A DNA stretch of 64,000 bases from CAIZGX01 sp044349305. Its GTDB lineage: Bacteria > Bacteroidota > Bacteroidia > Flavobacteriales_D > Sanyastnellaceae. Location of the stretch: assembly GCA_044349305.1 (NCBI GenBank), contig JBIKRF010000002.1, positions 17,678 to 81,677 on the forward strand, given 5' to 3'. Position numbers and translations under genes: made by a program. Positions 41,521 through 50,024 of this stretch are shown here, piece by piece (position 1 is the first letter of the stretch; the number at the start of each line of letters is the position of its first letter). The notes under the pieces are model-generated. The model saw only the letters and a program-made list of their open reading frames with translations. It was not told the origin of the DNA and did no database searches.

Positions 41521-43512
41521 ATGTCGAGAATCCCAACACTCTGCGCAAAAAATAAGTCAATAACAGCATTGTTAGTTCTTCTAACTGTGGTCTCTTTGTT
41601 CAACATTTCGTGGTCCGATGAAAAGCCAAAAAAAGGCCATCACGGAAGTATGGAAATGGCTAAGCTTCTAACTCAAACCAATCTTCCTGTTGGTGACAAT
41701 GGTTTTTTCACTGGGTCCGGACGTTGCGGTGGATGCCACGGAGATGATCCAATCGATTTCGCAAATATCAATTCTGAAGGTTCTGATGTAAGTCCAGCAA
41801 CCAATTGGAGAGGAACCATGATGGCAAACTCTGCCAAAGATCCTTTCTGGAAAGCCAAAGTGAATCACGAAATATTAGTCAACCCTGCGCATTCCCAAGA
41901 GCTCGTAAACAAATGCACTTCGTGTCACGCGCCCGTTGGCCGTTTCACAAACCTTCTTGAACTTAACAATCCTAACTATTCTCTAGAAGAATTGGCACTT
42001 GACTCTTTGGCTCGTGACGGGGTGAATTGCGGAGCTTGTCACCAACAAAAAATGGATGGTCCACAAGGAGTTGGAAAACACTTTAGCGGCGAACTCTTTT
42101 ACCACAAAGACACTATTTACGGACCGTTTATTACAGAAGAACAACAGACACCAATTTTCGAGGCTATGATGCAAAGCTTCGTAGGATACCGCCCTCTTGG
42201 ACACGCTAAAATGCGCCAATCGGAGACTTGTGCAGGATGTCACAGTTTATCTACACACACTGCTGACCTCGATGGCAACTACACCGGCAACGATTTCATT
42301 GAGCAAGCTACCTATCATGAGTGGTTGAACTCTTCTTACAACGACACTCCTGGACTTCAACAAGAATGTCAAGGCTGCCATATGCCCGAAACTGGCGAAG
42401 GAGTTGTTATCGCTTCCGGATATCTTTTCCTTCCTCAACGTCAACCCTATGGGCAACACTGGCTCGTTGGAGGAAATACATTCATGCTAGGCTTGCTTAA
42501 AAACAACGCAAATTTCCTAGGTGTAACTGCAACAGAAGAGCACTTCAATACTGCCATTGAAAGAACTACTTCTCTTCTTCAAAATGAAACCGCTACAGTT
42601 GCACTGACTGAGACAGGGATTGAAAATGATACAGCGAAATACTCACTTAAATTGTCAAACCTTGCTGGTCACAAATTCCCAAGTGGTTATCCCTCCAGAA
42701 GAGCGTACGTTGAAATCATTGCGGTCGACGATGCTGGAAATGAAGTTTTCCACTCGGGCAAAATGGATAACCAATACCGCATTGTTGGAGAAGACAATAC
42801 TTGGGAGCCTCACTACGATCTTATAACCTCTCAAGACCAGGTTCAGATTTATGAAATGGTAATGGGTGATGTTAATGGAAATAGAACCACAGTTCTTGAG
42901 CGCGCCGACATAATGCTGAAAGATAATAGACTAACGCCTCTTGGATTTTCAGTGAATCACGCTTCTTACGATACTACAAAAATTGTGGGTGACGCATTGT
43001 ACGATCCGAACTTCAATCATTTTCCGAACGGAAACGAAGGAAGCGGAACCGATGAAATTCGTGTTCACATTCCTTTGAATGGGTTCTCAGGAAACTTGCA
43101 CGTAACAGCTCGTTTGATGTATCAAACTGTTCCGCCGAAGTACCTCGAAGAAATGTTCACCTTCGATAATGAAGCCATTAACTCTTTCCGTTCGATGTAT
43201 GACGCTGAAGGTGCTGATCCCGTTCAAGTAGCTGCACAGTCCTTTATGAGCACCATTATTGGTGTGGAAGAAATTCGCATCCCTGCGTTCTTGCTGTTCC
43301 CGAATCCGACTTCTGACGGATGGGTGAACCTCACTTCGAATGGAGCAATTGTAGATGAAATTGTAATCTATTCTCTTGATGGAAGATTCATTGAACGAAG
43401 AAAAATAGGAAGCGTTGTTGCTCGCATTCAACTGCCTGAAACACGCGGAACTTATTTCGTTGAGATCAATTCTTCAAGAGGGAGAACGCTTGAACGTGTC
43501 ATTCGCAGATGA
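41521..43512 (+). CDS. Five-heme c-type cytochrome with T9SS type A sorting domain
   Basis: About 663 residues from ATG 41521, with a signal sequence (SITALLVLLTVVSLFNISWS). Five CxxCH heme motifs lie in the first 300 residues: CGGCH, CTSCH, CGACH, CAGCH and CQGCH. A beta-rich middle follows (GHKFPSGYPSRRAYVEI), then a type A sorting domain (LFPNPTSDGWVNLTS...TYFVEINSSRGRTLERVIRR). Heme attachment requires periplasmic maturation, and T9SS export would then place the cytochrome at the surface. The upstream half resembles cytochrome c554/multiheme proteins, but the reaction is unknown. It overlaps the next GNAT gene by 4 nt. Confidence 0.85.
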   Translation: MSRIPTLCAKNKSITALLVLLTVVSLFNISWSDEKPKKGHHGSMEMAKLLTQTNLPVGDNGFFTGSGRCGGCHGDDPIDFANINSEGSDVSPATNWRGTMMANSAKDPFWKAKVNHEILVNPAHSQELVNKCTSCHAPVGRFTNLLELNNPNYSLEELALDSLARDGVNCGACHQQKMDGPQGVGKHFSGELFYHKDTIYGPFITEEQQTPIFEAMMQSFVGYRPLGHAKMRQSETCAGCHSLSTHTADLDGNYTGNDFIEQATYHEWLNSSYNDTPGLQQECQGCHMPETGEGVVIASGYLFLPQRQPYGQHWLVGGNTFMLGLLKNNANFLGVTATEEHFNTAIERTTSLLQNETATVALTETGIENDTAKYSLKLSNLAGHKFPSGYPSRRAYVEIIAVDDAGNEVFHSGKMDNQYRIVGEDNTWEPHYDLITSQDQVQIYEMVMGDVNGNRTTVLERADIMLKDNRLTPLGFSVNHASYDTTKIVGDALYDPNFNHFPNGNEGSGTDEIRVHIPLNGFSGNLHVTARLMYQTVPPKYLEEMFTFDNEAINSFRSMYDAEGADPVQVAAQSFMSTIIGVEEIRIPAFLLFPNPTSDGWVNLTSNGAIVDEIVIYSLDGRFIERRKIGSVVARIQLPETRGTYFVEINSSRGRTLERVIRR

Positions 43513-44051
43513 GCCTAAGCATCCGTCCTGTGCAGATTTCTGACGCAGACTTTTGCTTAAGTCTCTATTCGAAGTATGTCGTGGGTTCTGCGGTCTCTTT
43601 TGAATTGGAAGCACCTTCCCTAGAAGAATTTTCAGATCGAATAGACACTATTTCCAAACGATTTCCTTATTTGGTTGCTGAAGAAAACGGTATTGTAATC
43701 GGCTATGCATATGCTTCAGCCTATCGTGACCGCGCAGCCTACCAATGGAATGTTGAAGTCTCTATTTACGTTGAAGATCAAAACAAAAAATCTGGTGTTG
43801 CGACTGCGCTATACACCCACTTATTCAGTGAGCTTGAACGCATTCATATTTGCAAAGCGTTCGCGGTGATTGCGCTTCCGAATGATGCAAGTGTTGGATT
43901 TCACCACAAGATGGGATTTGAGAAATTCGCTACTTACAAAAACGTTGGATTCAAATTGAATCAATGGCACGAGGTCTTGTGGATGGAAAAAACCATTCAA
44001 ACACCTGAGACTCCGACTACCCCACTGTATTGGAATTACGGTTCGTGTTGA
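43509..44051 (+). CDS. GNAT acetyltransferase, phosphinothricin N-acetyltransferase-like
   Basis: This 180-residue GNAT fold protein has the acetyl-CoA pyrophosphate loop VEDQNKKSGVATALYTHLF near residue 90 in place of Q/RxxGxG/A, an upstream VIGYAYASAYRDRAAYQWNVEVSIY strand pair, and GFHHKMGFEKFATYKNVGFKLNQWHEVLWMEK at the end, typical of PAT/Bar-like amino-group acetylases. The substrate is probably an amino acid or antimetabolite. It starts in the cytochrome stop (ATGAG) and overlaps the convergent DUF2079 gene by 16 nt. Confidence 0.82.
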   Translation: MSLSIRPVQISDADFCLSLYSKYVVGSAVSFELEAPSLEEFSDRIDTISKRFPYLVAEENGIVIGYAYASAYRDRAAYQWNVEVSIYVEDQNKKSGVATALYTHLFSELERIHICKAFAVIALPNDASVGFHHKMGFEKFATYKNVGFKLNQWHEVLWMEKTIQTPETPTTPLYWNYGSC

Positions 44052-45499
44052 AACAAGAAAACATGTCCGCGTTGTTCTACTAAATTCCAAGTAGTATCGA
44101 CTTGAATAGCTTGAATGAATTCATTGGTCTGCTCAACACTCAACGGATAAGTAGATTCCGTTGAACTGATTAAAATAAATTCAGCATCTTTCACAAGCGG
44201 TAGGGTATAACATTTGTCGCGATAAGCCAGCTGACCCACATAAGCCGAATTGGCCATGACCGCCGCATCGGCAGGAATCTTCTCCATGAGCATCTTCACA
44301 TCTGTTAAATCGTAACGCGGTTTGAAGTGCGGTTTCTGCCAAAAAACGAATCGCTCCTTTTCCCATACTTTCGAACGTTCAGAGAGACCATACAACGTGC
44401 TTGCTAGTGTAAAGAAAATCGCCACTGCTCCTACTCTATTTGCATTGAATTTCCATTTGGAAAATACTTCAATCACTGCCACCACCACTACTGGCGCAAA
44501 TTCAATGCTGTATTGATAGACACATCCCCAAGTGCTCGGTTGGTTCGTCAATTCCTTTTGAATAATAATTGGAAGTATCATTACCAAATACCAAGGACGA
44601 ACGAACAGTGCCCATCCGCCAGCAACGAACAACACCAAATAGAAAAACACCTTCTCGTTATTATAGGTAGGATCTTCAGGCATGTGATTCACAAACAGCA
44701 AACGAATGAATTCAAGCGGATGCATGATTATGAATTTGATAGCAGCAGTCATGTCACCGCCCAAAACAGGATACTTTCCAAAATGAACAAACTCTTCTTC
44801 TCCAGCGATGGTAGGCATAACCCATTTCACCATGAACAAGAAATACACGAGGCTAAATCCTGCAAAAAGAAGTATGTACTTGCGACTCTCTTTCGAATTG
44901 AAATATTTCCAGAACAAGCCCAACGAAACAAAGAATAAAAAGAGCGATACGTTTTCCTTCCCTAAAAACATAAAAACAAGCAGAGCAAAGGCTTTCAGCC
45001 AAGCCTTTCGATTGACCATGAGAAAGAAAAAAGGAAGCGCCATAGCAGAAATCACATTGCTATGATAGTCATACGCCAATGCTGCGAGTGTTCCGAAAAA
45101 CAGATAGAACATGGCCATTCCCCAAATTCGATAAGGACGTGTTCCTTCGTTTTCATTCAGTAAAAAATAAATTCCGAATCCACCAATGATCACAGACGCA
45201 CATTGAAGAACGAGTAACGTGTACGATTTGAAAATCCATGAAAGTGGAGAGAACAACATGAGATACAGGTCGAAGTGATCCGCTAACAGATTTTTATTTT
45301 CCGGAAGGAAAAGAGATGTGTCGGCAAAACGAAAATGTGCGTAATCGTATAGCGCGTTTGTGTACAAGCCAAGATCGAGCGCGTAAGTCCTGAAAAAAAT
45401 ATGATTGGTGAAGGATACAACTGCAAACAAAGCGAATGCAAGCATTGCTGTTAAACAAGCCGAACTATGCAATTGATAAGATTTTAAAAGTGCCTTCAT
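44036..45499 (-). CDS. DUF2079 polytopic membrane protein
   Basis: About 487 residues from ATG 45499, with ten or more hydrophobic helices and DUF2079 phrases: FADTSLFLPENKNLLADHFDLYLMLFSPL near the N-terminus and YDYHSNVISAMALPFFFLM in the middle. The acidic first loop with HFD is reminiscent of GT-C glycosyltransferase-type membrane enzymes, but no activity is known. The ATG chosen lies just after the upstream GNAT stop; an earlier start at 45523 would overlap that gene. Confidence 0.82.
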   Translation of the reverse strand: MKALLKSYQLHSSACLTAMLAFALFAVVSFTNHIFFRTYALDLGLYTNALYDYAHFRFADTSLFLPENKNLLADHFDLYLMLFSPLSWIFKSYTLLVLQCASVIIGGFGIYFLLNENEGTRPYRIWGMAMFYLFFGTLAALAYDYHSNVISAMALPFFFLMVNRKAWLKAFALLVFMFLGKENVSLFLFFVSLGLFWKYFNSKESRKYILLFAGFSLVYFLFMVKWVMPTIAGEEEFVHFGKYPVLGGDMTAAIKFIIMHPLEFIRLLFVNHMPEDPTYNNEKVFFYLVLFVAGGWALFVRPWYLVMILPIIIQKELTNQPSTWGCVYQYSIEFAPVVVVAVIEVFSKWKFNANRVGAVAIFFTLASTLYGLSERSKVWEKERFVFWQKPHFKPRYDLTDVKMLMEKIPADAAVMANSAYVGQLAYRDKCYTLPLVKDAEFILISSTESTYPLSVEQTNEFIQAIQVDTTWNLVEQRGHVFLFQHEP

Positions 45500-45501
45500 A
45501 C

Positions 45502-45960
45502 CTACGAAATTAATTCTTTCCACATAAATCGATGCATTCCAATTATTGGAATTTCATATTCCTCCTCTAGCTCATTGAAATGAAGCCTGCGATAAAAATT
45601 CAGCGCGGCAACACGCGCATCGCACCAAACCACTTCAACACCTAATTCTCTCAAATGATTTAATCCCGCTTCAACAATAGCATCGCCATATCCTTGTCCT
45701 CTGTAACCTTCACGGACTGCCATAGCGCGCAAACGGTACTGTTTTTCTTGCCGAAGTTTACTTGAGCGTTCTTGCTGAAGAGTAACCGTAGCAACCGTAA
45801 GTCCTTCCACCTTCACACCGAAATGAAACGTTGTTGAAAGTCGATCGGTTTCCAAAATACAATTCTCAAAAGTCTTGTGCGGCCACAACACTTCGTTCCG
45901 CAATTGCTGAATTTCTTCGGGCTGAAGTTGCAGTGCATTACTGGCTGTCATCTTGTTCAA
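45502..45960 (-). CDS. GNAT N-acetyltransferase
   Basis: This 152-residue GNAT protein has the CoA loop VREGYRGQGYGDAIVEAGLNHL (RGQGYG) near residue 83, preceded by the YRLRAMAV strand and followed by CDARVAALNFYRRLHF with the typical conserved Asn/Tyr. It most resembles small amino-group acetyltransferases of the ElaA/YjcF type; the substrate is not evident. Its 5' end overlaps the S4 gene by 23 nt. Confidence 0.82.
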   Translation of the reverse strand: MNKMTASNALQLQPEEIQQLRNEVLWPHKTFENCILETDRLSTTFHFGVKVEGLTVATVTLQQERSSKLRQEKQYRLRAMAVREGYRGQGYGDAIVEAGLNHLRELGVEVVWCDARVAALNFYRRLHFNELEEEYEIPIIGMHRFMWKELIS

Positions 45961-46330
45961 GGTCTTCGTAATACATAAAGTCGTCGAGCTGGCGACGGTC
46001 TTTCTTTGTTGGTCTTCCCACGCCGAAGTATGGTGTGGCTTTCATTTGAAGTTGAATGCGTTCCAACTTCGCCAATTCATCGGCTGCTGTAACATCTTTG
46101 GTAACGGTTGAAACCAACTTCGCACCCAAGCGACTCTTTGGAAAATCGATGACTTCAAATAGAAAATGAATGGGGCCTTTTCTTACACGAACGACGTCTT
46201 TCAATTTCAATTCACGCGAAGCTTTAACGAACTCTCCGTTCACCCATACTTTCTCGGCTTTACACGCAGCCGTTGAGAGCGAGCGTGTCTTGAAAACACG
46301 GATGCACCAGAGGTATTTGTCTACGCGCAT
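45938..46330 (-). CDS. S4-domain RNA-binding protein (Hsp15-like)
   Basis: This 130-residue protein starts with the S4 motif RVDKYLWCIRVFKTRSLSTAACKAEKVWVNGEFVKASRELKLKDVVRVR, covering most of its first 50 residues. The C-terminal part is basic and then acidic (YYEDLEQDDSQ). Hsp15 binds 50S subunits carrying a stalled peptidyl-tRNA. It ends with an overlap to the GNAT gene and starts 3 nt after dnaX, so the three are probably one transcript. Confidence 0.85.
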   Translation of the reverse strand: MRVDKYLWCIRVFKTRSLSTAACKAEKVWVNGEFVKASRELKLKDVVRVRKGPIHFLFEVIDFPKSRLGAKLVSTVTKDVTAADELAKLERIQLQMKATPYFGVGRPTKKDRRQLDDFMYYEDLEQDDSQ

Positions 46331-46333
46331 GAA

Positions 46334-46993
46334 TTAATCGATTACTAATTTAAAACGTTCCCAGAGTGTTTTCACCGCTGGGTTTTTCTCCATCATTTTT
46401 TCAAATCGCGCACGATCAGTTACGATTTCTCTTGCGACTGAATTGCTCTGCGCGATTTCCAATTTCAACTTCAAGCCTACAACACCTTTCTTGCGCATGA
46501 AGCCCATTAAAGGCGCACGTTCTTCGTTGAAGTATTCCATTTGTGTACTTCCTGGAAAAACCAAATGCAATTCATTATCGGGAAGAACATTCAGCTTGGT
46601 TACTTTCAGTGCAGATGCCGCCTGAGAGTTGAAATCCATGAGTTCTTCCGCGTATCCCATCCATGCGGCTGTAATTTCTTCCTCCGTGTAAATGCGGTCT
46701 GCCTTTTCTTCTACTTCAGGTTCGTCGGCAGCGGTTTCAATTTGAATTTGCGGATTGTATCGAATGGAAATATTGTCGGGAGACAATCCGGCAAGTTTCC
46801 TTTTTTCAGGATCGAGTACAGTTTTATTCGGAAGTTGTTTCTCGTTGTTGAATTCAATTGCAACTGACTCAGTTTTCTCAACAACAATTTCGTTCGAAGC
46901 ACTTGGGGTTGGAGATGAAGTTGATGGAGAAGCTGATCTTGCTTGTGGCGCTCCGATGAATTTTTCAGCTCCGCGAAACGCTAAGATTTTCAC
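46334..46993 (-). CDS. dnaX: DNA polymerase III tau C-terminal region, reached by -1 frameshift
   Basis: This 219-codon frame has no strong start of its own: the GTG at 46993 abuts an A10 run, and no promoter or independent domain start is seen. It continues the dnaX frame: reading A AAA AAG one base back joins the gamma ORF to VKILAFRGAEKFIGAPQ. The region has a Pro/Ser-rich linker (SASPSTSSPTPSAS), then helical segments (ITAAWMGYAEELMDF and PAVKTLWERFKLVID), consistent with the polymerase-alpha-binding C-terminus of tau. Total tau would be about 579 residues. If no slippage occurs, only the short gamma form is made. Confidence 0.75.
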   Translation of the reverse strand: MKILAFRGAEKFIGAPQARSASPSTSSPTPSASNEIVVEKTESVAIEFNNEKQLPNKTVLDPEKRKLAGLSPDNISIRYNPQIQIETAADEPEVEEKADRIYTEEEITAAWMGYAEELMDFNSQAASALKVTKLNVLPDNELHLVFPGSTQMEYFNEERAPLMGFMRKKGVVGLKLKLEIAQSNSVAREIVTDRARFEKMMEKNPAVKTLWERFKLVID

Positions 46994-48072
46994 TTTTTTT
47001 TTTCACCCTCTCGCAAGTTTTGCGGAACGCTACACAATTTCATGAGCAGAAGTTCAACCAACAAACGTGGGTGACGTGAAGACTTGTAGTGGTAGTCGGT
47101 GTCGTTCACTAAATCAATTCCTTGAATTAAGAAACGCAAATCGCTTGCAGCTGCCTGGTCTTTGTATTTCGCGGCAACACCTTCTGTTACTTCCATTAAT
47201 GAAAGCGTTTGCGCATCGCGACAAACCAATAAGTTTCTGAAGTGTGCGCCCAATCCGGTTACGAAGTGATGCACATCGAAACCCTTTTCAACCACTTCAT
47301 TCAACACCAACAAGGCGTTTGGAATATCTTCTTTGAAAAACAAGTCGGTTAATTTGAAGTAGTACTCATAATCGAGCACGTTCAAATTTTGAATAACTAA
47401 ATCGTACGTTAATTTTCTTCCACAAAATGCTACCACCTGATCGAAGATTGACAAGGCATCGCGCATGGCGCCATCTGCCTTTGTTGCAATCACATGTAAT
47501 GCATCTTCTTCCGACTCAATTCCTTCTTGCTTGCAAATGTGTTGCAAATGCTCGGTCATATCTTTCACCTTGATTCGATTGAAATCAAAGATTTGACAAC
47601 GACTTAAAATGGTTGGAATAATCTTATGCTTCTCTGTTGTGGCTAGAATGAAAATCGCATGTGGTGGCGGCTCTTCCAATGTTTTAAGAAATGCATTGAA
47701 CGCATTTGGAGAAAGCATGTGAACCTCATCAATAATATAGACTCTGTACTTTCCAACTTGAGGCGGTATTCTAACACTGTCTACGATACCTCTTATATCA
47801 TCTACACTGTTGTTTGAGGCCGCATCTAATTCGAAAATGGTAAACGCTAATTCTTCGGGAGTGGCATCTAACATGTTGTTGATGGCCTTCGCGAAGATGC
47901 GCGCACAAGAAGTTTTACCTACTCCACGAGAGCCGGTAAACAAATAAGCTTGTGCAATTTGATTGGTTTCTATGGCATTGCGCAAGGTGGTGGTAATAGA
48001 CTTTTGTCCAACCACTGAATCCCAGTTGTCCGGGCGATACTTCCTTGCTGAAACGATGAAATTTTCTGCCAT
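46990..48072 (-). CDS. dnaX: DNA polymerase III subunit gamma/tau, N-terminal clamp-loader ATPase
   Basis: This 360-residue frame contains the complete AAA+ clamp-loader core: Walker A GSRGVGKTS at residues 47-55, VYIIDEVHML (Walker B) near 109, SRCQIFDF (the SRC motif) near 155 and a collar domain to the end (LLVELLLMKLC). It stops with GEKKK and TGA directly after the A10 run. The Cys-rich zinc module normally found between Walker A and ELDAASNNS is absent; only about 20 non-cysteine residues separate GKTSCARIFAKAIN and FELDAASNNS. It loads the beta clamp as part of the replisome. Confidence 0.92.
   Translation of the reverse strand: MAENFIVSARKYRPDNWDSVVGQKSITTTLRNAIETNQIAQAYLFTGSRGVGKTSCARIFAKAINNMLDATPEELAFTIFELDAASNNSVDDIRGIVDSVRIPPQVGKYRVYIIDEVHMLSPNAFNAFLKTLEEPPPHAIFILATTEKHKIIPTILSRCQIFDFNRIKVKDMTEHLQHICKQEGIESEEDALHVIATKADGAMRDALSIFDQVVAFCGRKLTYDLVIQNLNVLDYEYYFKLTDLFFKEDIPNALLVLNEVVEKGFDVHHFVTGLGAHFRNLLVCRDAQTLSLMEVTEGVAAKYKDQAAASDLRFLIQGIDLVNDTDYHYKSSRHPRLLVELLLMKLCSVPQNLREGEKKK
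46993..47003 (-). other. dnaX: dnaX A10 slippery site (-1 frameshift or transcriptional slippage)
   Basis: The minus strand carries ten consecutive A followed by GTGA. In the gamma frame these read GAA AAA AAA AAG TGA, so a perfect A AAA AAG heptamer precedes the stop; shifting back one base opens the tau frame. A purine-rich GAGAGGG lies just upstream. A clear stimulatory stem-loop downstream is not obvious (only GCG-TTT-CGC). Confidence 0.7.
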
Positions 48073-48173
48073 ACGTTACAAAGATGAATAAAAAAACGTC
48101 GTTCGTGGAATTCAAATATCCACAACCTATTCACATCGGGAACTAACTTGCTGAAATAGCCTACTTTTAGGCC

Positions 48174-49955
48174 ATGAGAATAATTAAACCTTTTCTTAAA
48201 TCGTTGAGCCTTGCGGCATTTCTGATTTCGGCATCAACGCTTTTCGCTCAAAATTTCCAATTGCAGCTCAATCCGCAATCGCACAACATTGGCGACGGAA
48301 CGGCCGCTGTAGTTAGCACCGATAGCATAACTTCTGCGCATTGGTCGAATCTTCAAAGTGTGGATTCTATCGCAGCTTCAGGACTGAAAGAAGGAATCAA
48401 CTACACCGTTCAAGTGACCTTTGCGAATGGTAACAAGCAAGAGCAGACCTTCACCATACCAGCGGTTTCGAGCGAGGAAAAGATGAATTCGTTTTTTGTT
48501 CCGATTGTCGATGCTTTTGGCGTAGTTCTATTCTTTGATCCTTTTGCAGCATTCAATTTATATGATCAGCATTTGTACGACAACGCTGGAAAGCAAATTA
48601 AACATCCGAATGGAGATCCGGTAAAAACAGAAATTTGGTTAGTCGTTGTTTTGCTTATCGGCAGCGCTGTATTCTTTACTTTTTATTTCCGATTTATCAA
48701 TGTCCGTGCGTTCGGACATGCATGGAAAATCACATTTGGACAATTCACCAAGAAGACCGACGAAGGTGAAGTTACCCCCTTCCAAGCCTTGTCTGCTGCG
48801 CTAAGTGGAACACTCGGTTTAGGGAATATTTCTTTGGTGGCAGTGGCTATTGCGGTTGGTGGTCCGGGTGCAACGTTTTGGATTATCGTTGCTGGACTGT
48901 TCGGAATGACAACCAAGTTCGTAGAATGTACACTGGGTGTGAAGTACAGAAAAATTTCTCCTTCGGGTGAAGTCAGCGGAGGCCCTATGTACTATTTAAG
49001 TGCTGGCCTTGCGAAAAAAGGATGGCAGCGCAGCGGAAAAGTATTGGCTGTGATTTTCGCTATTATGTGTGTTGGAGGAACATTGGGCGGAGGAAACATG
49101 GTACAAGCGAATCAGGCCTTTGATATGGTGAAAACCACCATTCCAGGGTCGGAAGAATACGCGCTATGGATAGGTGTTGCATTTGCTATCGCAGTGGGAT
49201 TTGTCATTGTAGGCGGAATAAAAAGCATTGCTCGTGTTACCGACAAAATGATACCCGCCTTGGTGGTGGTTTATTGCGGATTTGCGTTGATCATCATTGG
49301 AATGAATATCTCTCACATGGGTGAAGCGTTTTCATTGATTTGGAACGGCGCCTTTTCTCCAGATGGAATGAAAGGTGGATTCATTGGCGTTATGATGATG
49401 GGCTTTCGCAGAGCGGCATTCAGCAATGAAGCTGGAATTGGATCTGCAAGTATTGCGCACTCAACTTCGAAAACAAACAAACCCGTTACTGAAGGCATGG
49501 TTTCGTTATTAGAACCGTTTATCGACACTGTTGTTGTTTGCACCATGACCGCATTGGTATTGGTGTTCACTGGATTCGCAACAGACGCTCACGGACTAAA
49601 CGGAAGCGCATTAACAGCAGCCGCATTTCGCTCAGTCTTCCCTTGGACCGATTGGATCCTTTTGATTTGTATTGTACTCTTCGCCTACGCAACCATGATT
49701 TCTTGGTCTTATTACGGAATGAAAAGTTGGGCTTATTTGTTCGGCGAAAAGTGGTGGATCAAGCAATCGTTCAACCTCCTGTTCTTATTCTGCACCGTCC
49801 TCGGAACCGTAAGCAGTTTCGGAGCTGTCGTAGACTTTTCCGACATGATGATCTTAGGTATGGCCTTCCCGAACCTTATTGGATTGTGGGTGTTGAAGGA
49901 TGAGGTGAAGAGGGAGTTGCAGAAATACTTTGCGGAACGCAAGAATGTGGCGTAG
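48174..49955 (+). CDS. AGCS family sodium:alanine symporter with extracytoplasmic N-terminal domain
   Basis: This 593-residue protein is longer than the usual 450-550. It has a signal-like start (residues 1-24), then about 95 residues of a beta-rich extracytoplasmic segment (NFQLQLNPQSHNIGDGTAAV...INYTVQVTFANGNKQEQTFTIP). After this come the AGCS transmembrane helices with TPFQALSAALSGTLGLGNISLVAVAIAVGGPGATFWI, TTKFVECTLGVKYR, RRAAFSNEAGIGSASIAHS and FAYATMISWSYYGMKSW. It should co-transport alanine or glycine with Na+. The final residues run into array A4, so the last codons form hairpin arms. Confidence 0.88.
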   Translation: MRIIKPFLKSLSLAAFLISASTLFAQNFQLQLNPQSHNIGDGTAAVVSTDSITSAHWSNLQSVDSIAASGLKEGINYTVQVTFANGNKQEQTFTIPAVSSEEKMNSFFVPIVDAFGVVLFFDPFAAFNLYDQHLYDNAGKQIKHPNGDPVKTEIWLVVVLLIGSAVFFTFYFRFINVRAFGHAWKITFGQFTKKTDEGEVTPFQALSAALSGTLGLGNISLVAVAIAVGGPGATFWIIVAGLFGMTTKFVECTLGVKYRKISPSGEVSGGPMYYLSAGLAKKGWQRSGKVLAVIFAIMCVGGTLGGGNMVQANQAFDMVKTTIPGSEEYALWIGVAFAIAVGFVIVGGIKSIARVTDKMIPALVVVYCGFALIIIGMNISHMGEAFSLIWNGAFSPDGMKGGFIGVMMMGFRRAAFSNEAGIGSASIAHSTSKTNKPVTEGMVSLLEPFIDTVVVCTMTALVLVFTGFATDAHGLNGSALTAAAFRSVFPWTDWILLICIVLFAYATMISWSYYGMKSWAYLFGEKWWIKQSFNLLFLFCTVLGTVSSFGAVVDFSDMMILGMAFPNLIGLWVLKDEVKRELQKYFAERKNVA

Positions 49956-50018
49956 CCACTCATGTTGCGAAGCAACGAATGCCAGAGGCGAATGTGCTGA
50001 AGCACGAAAGCCGTTGGC
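49930..50018 (+). repeat. Mini-hairpin array A4 (GAAT-linker family)
   Basis: Six hairpins: TTGCG/CGCAA loop GAA (49930-49942, inside the symporter CDS), GTGGC/GCCAC loop GTA (49947-49959, containing the TAG stop), GTTGC/GCAAC loop GAA (49964-49976), GCC/GGC loop AGA (49981-49989), GTGC/GCAC loop TGAA (49994-50005) and GCC/GGC loop GTT (50010-50018). Linkers are GAAT, TCAT, GAAT, GAAT and GAAA. All stems are complete. The array fills the gap to the convergent smpB stop (50025-50027). Confidence 0.88.
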
Positions 50019-50024
50019 GAGGGA

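Noticed and set aside
49930..50018. Array A4 as an ordinary intrinsic terminator for the symporter
   Set aside because: Hairpins are present but no T-tract follows any of them, unlike the four clear terminators in the window; a different mode of action is needed if it terminates.
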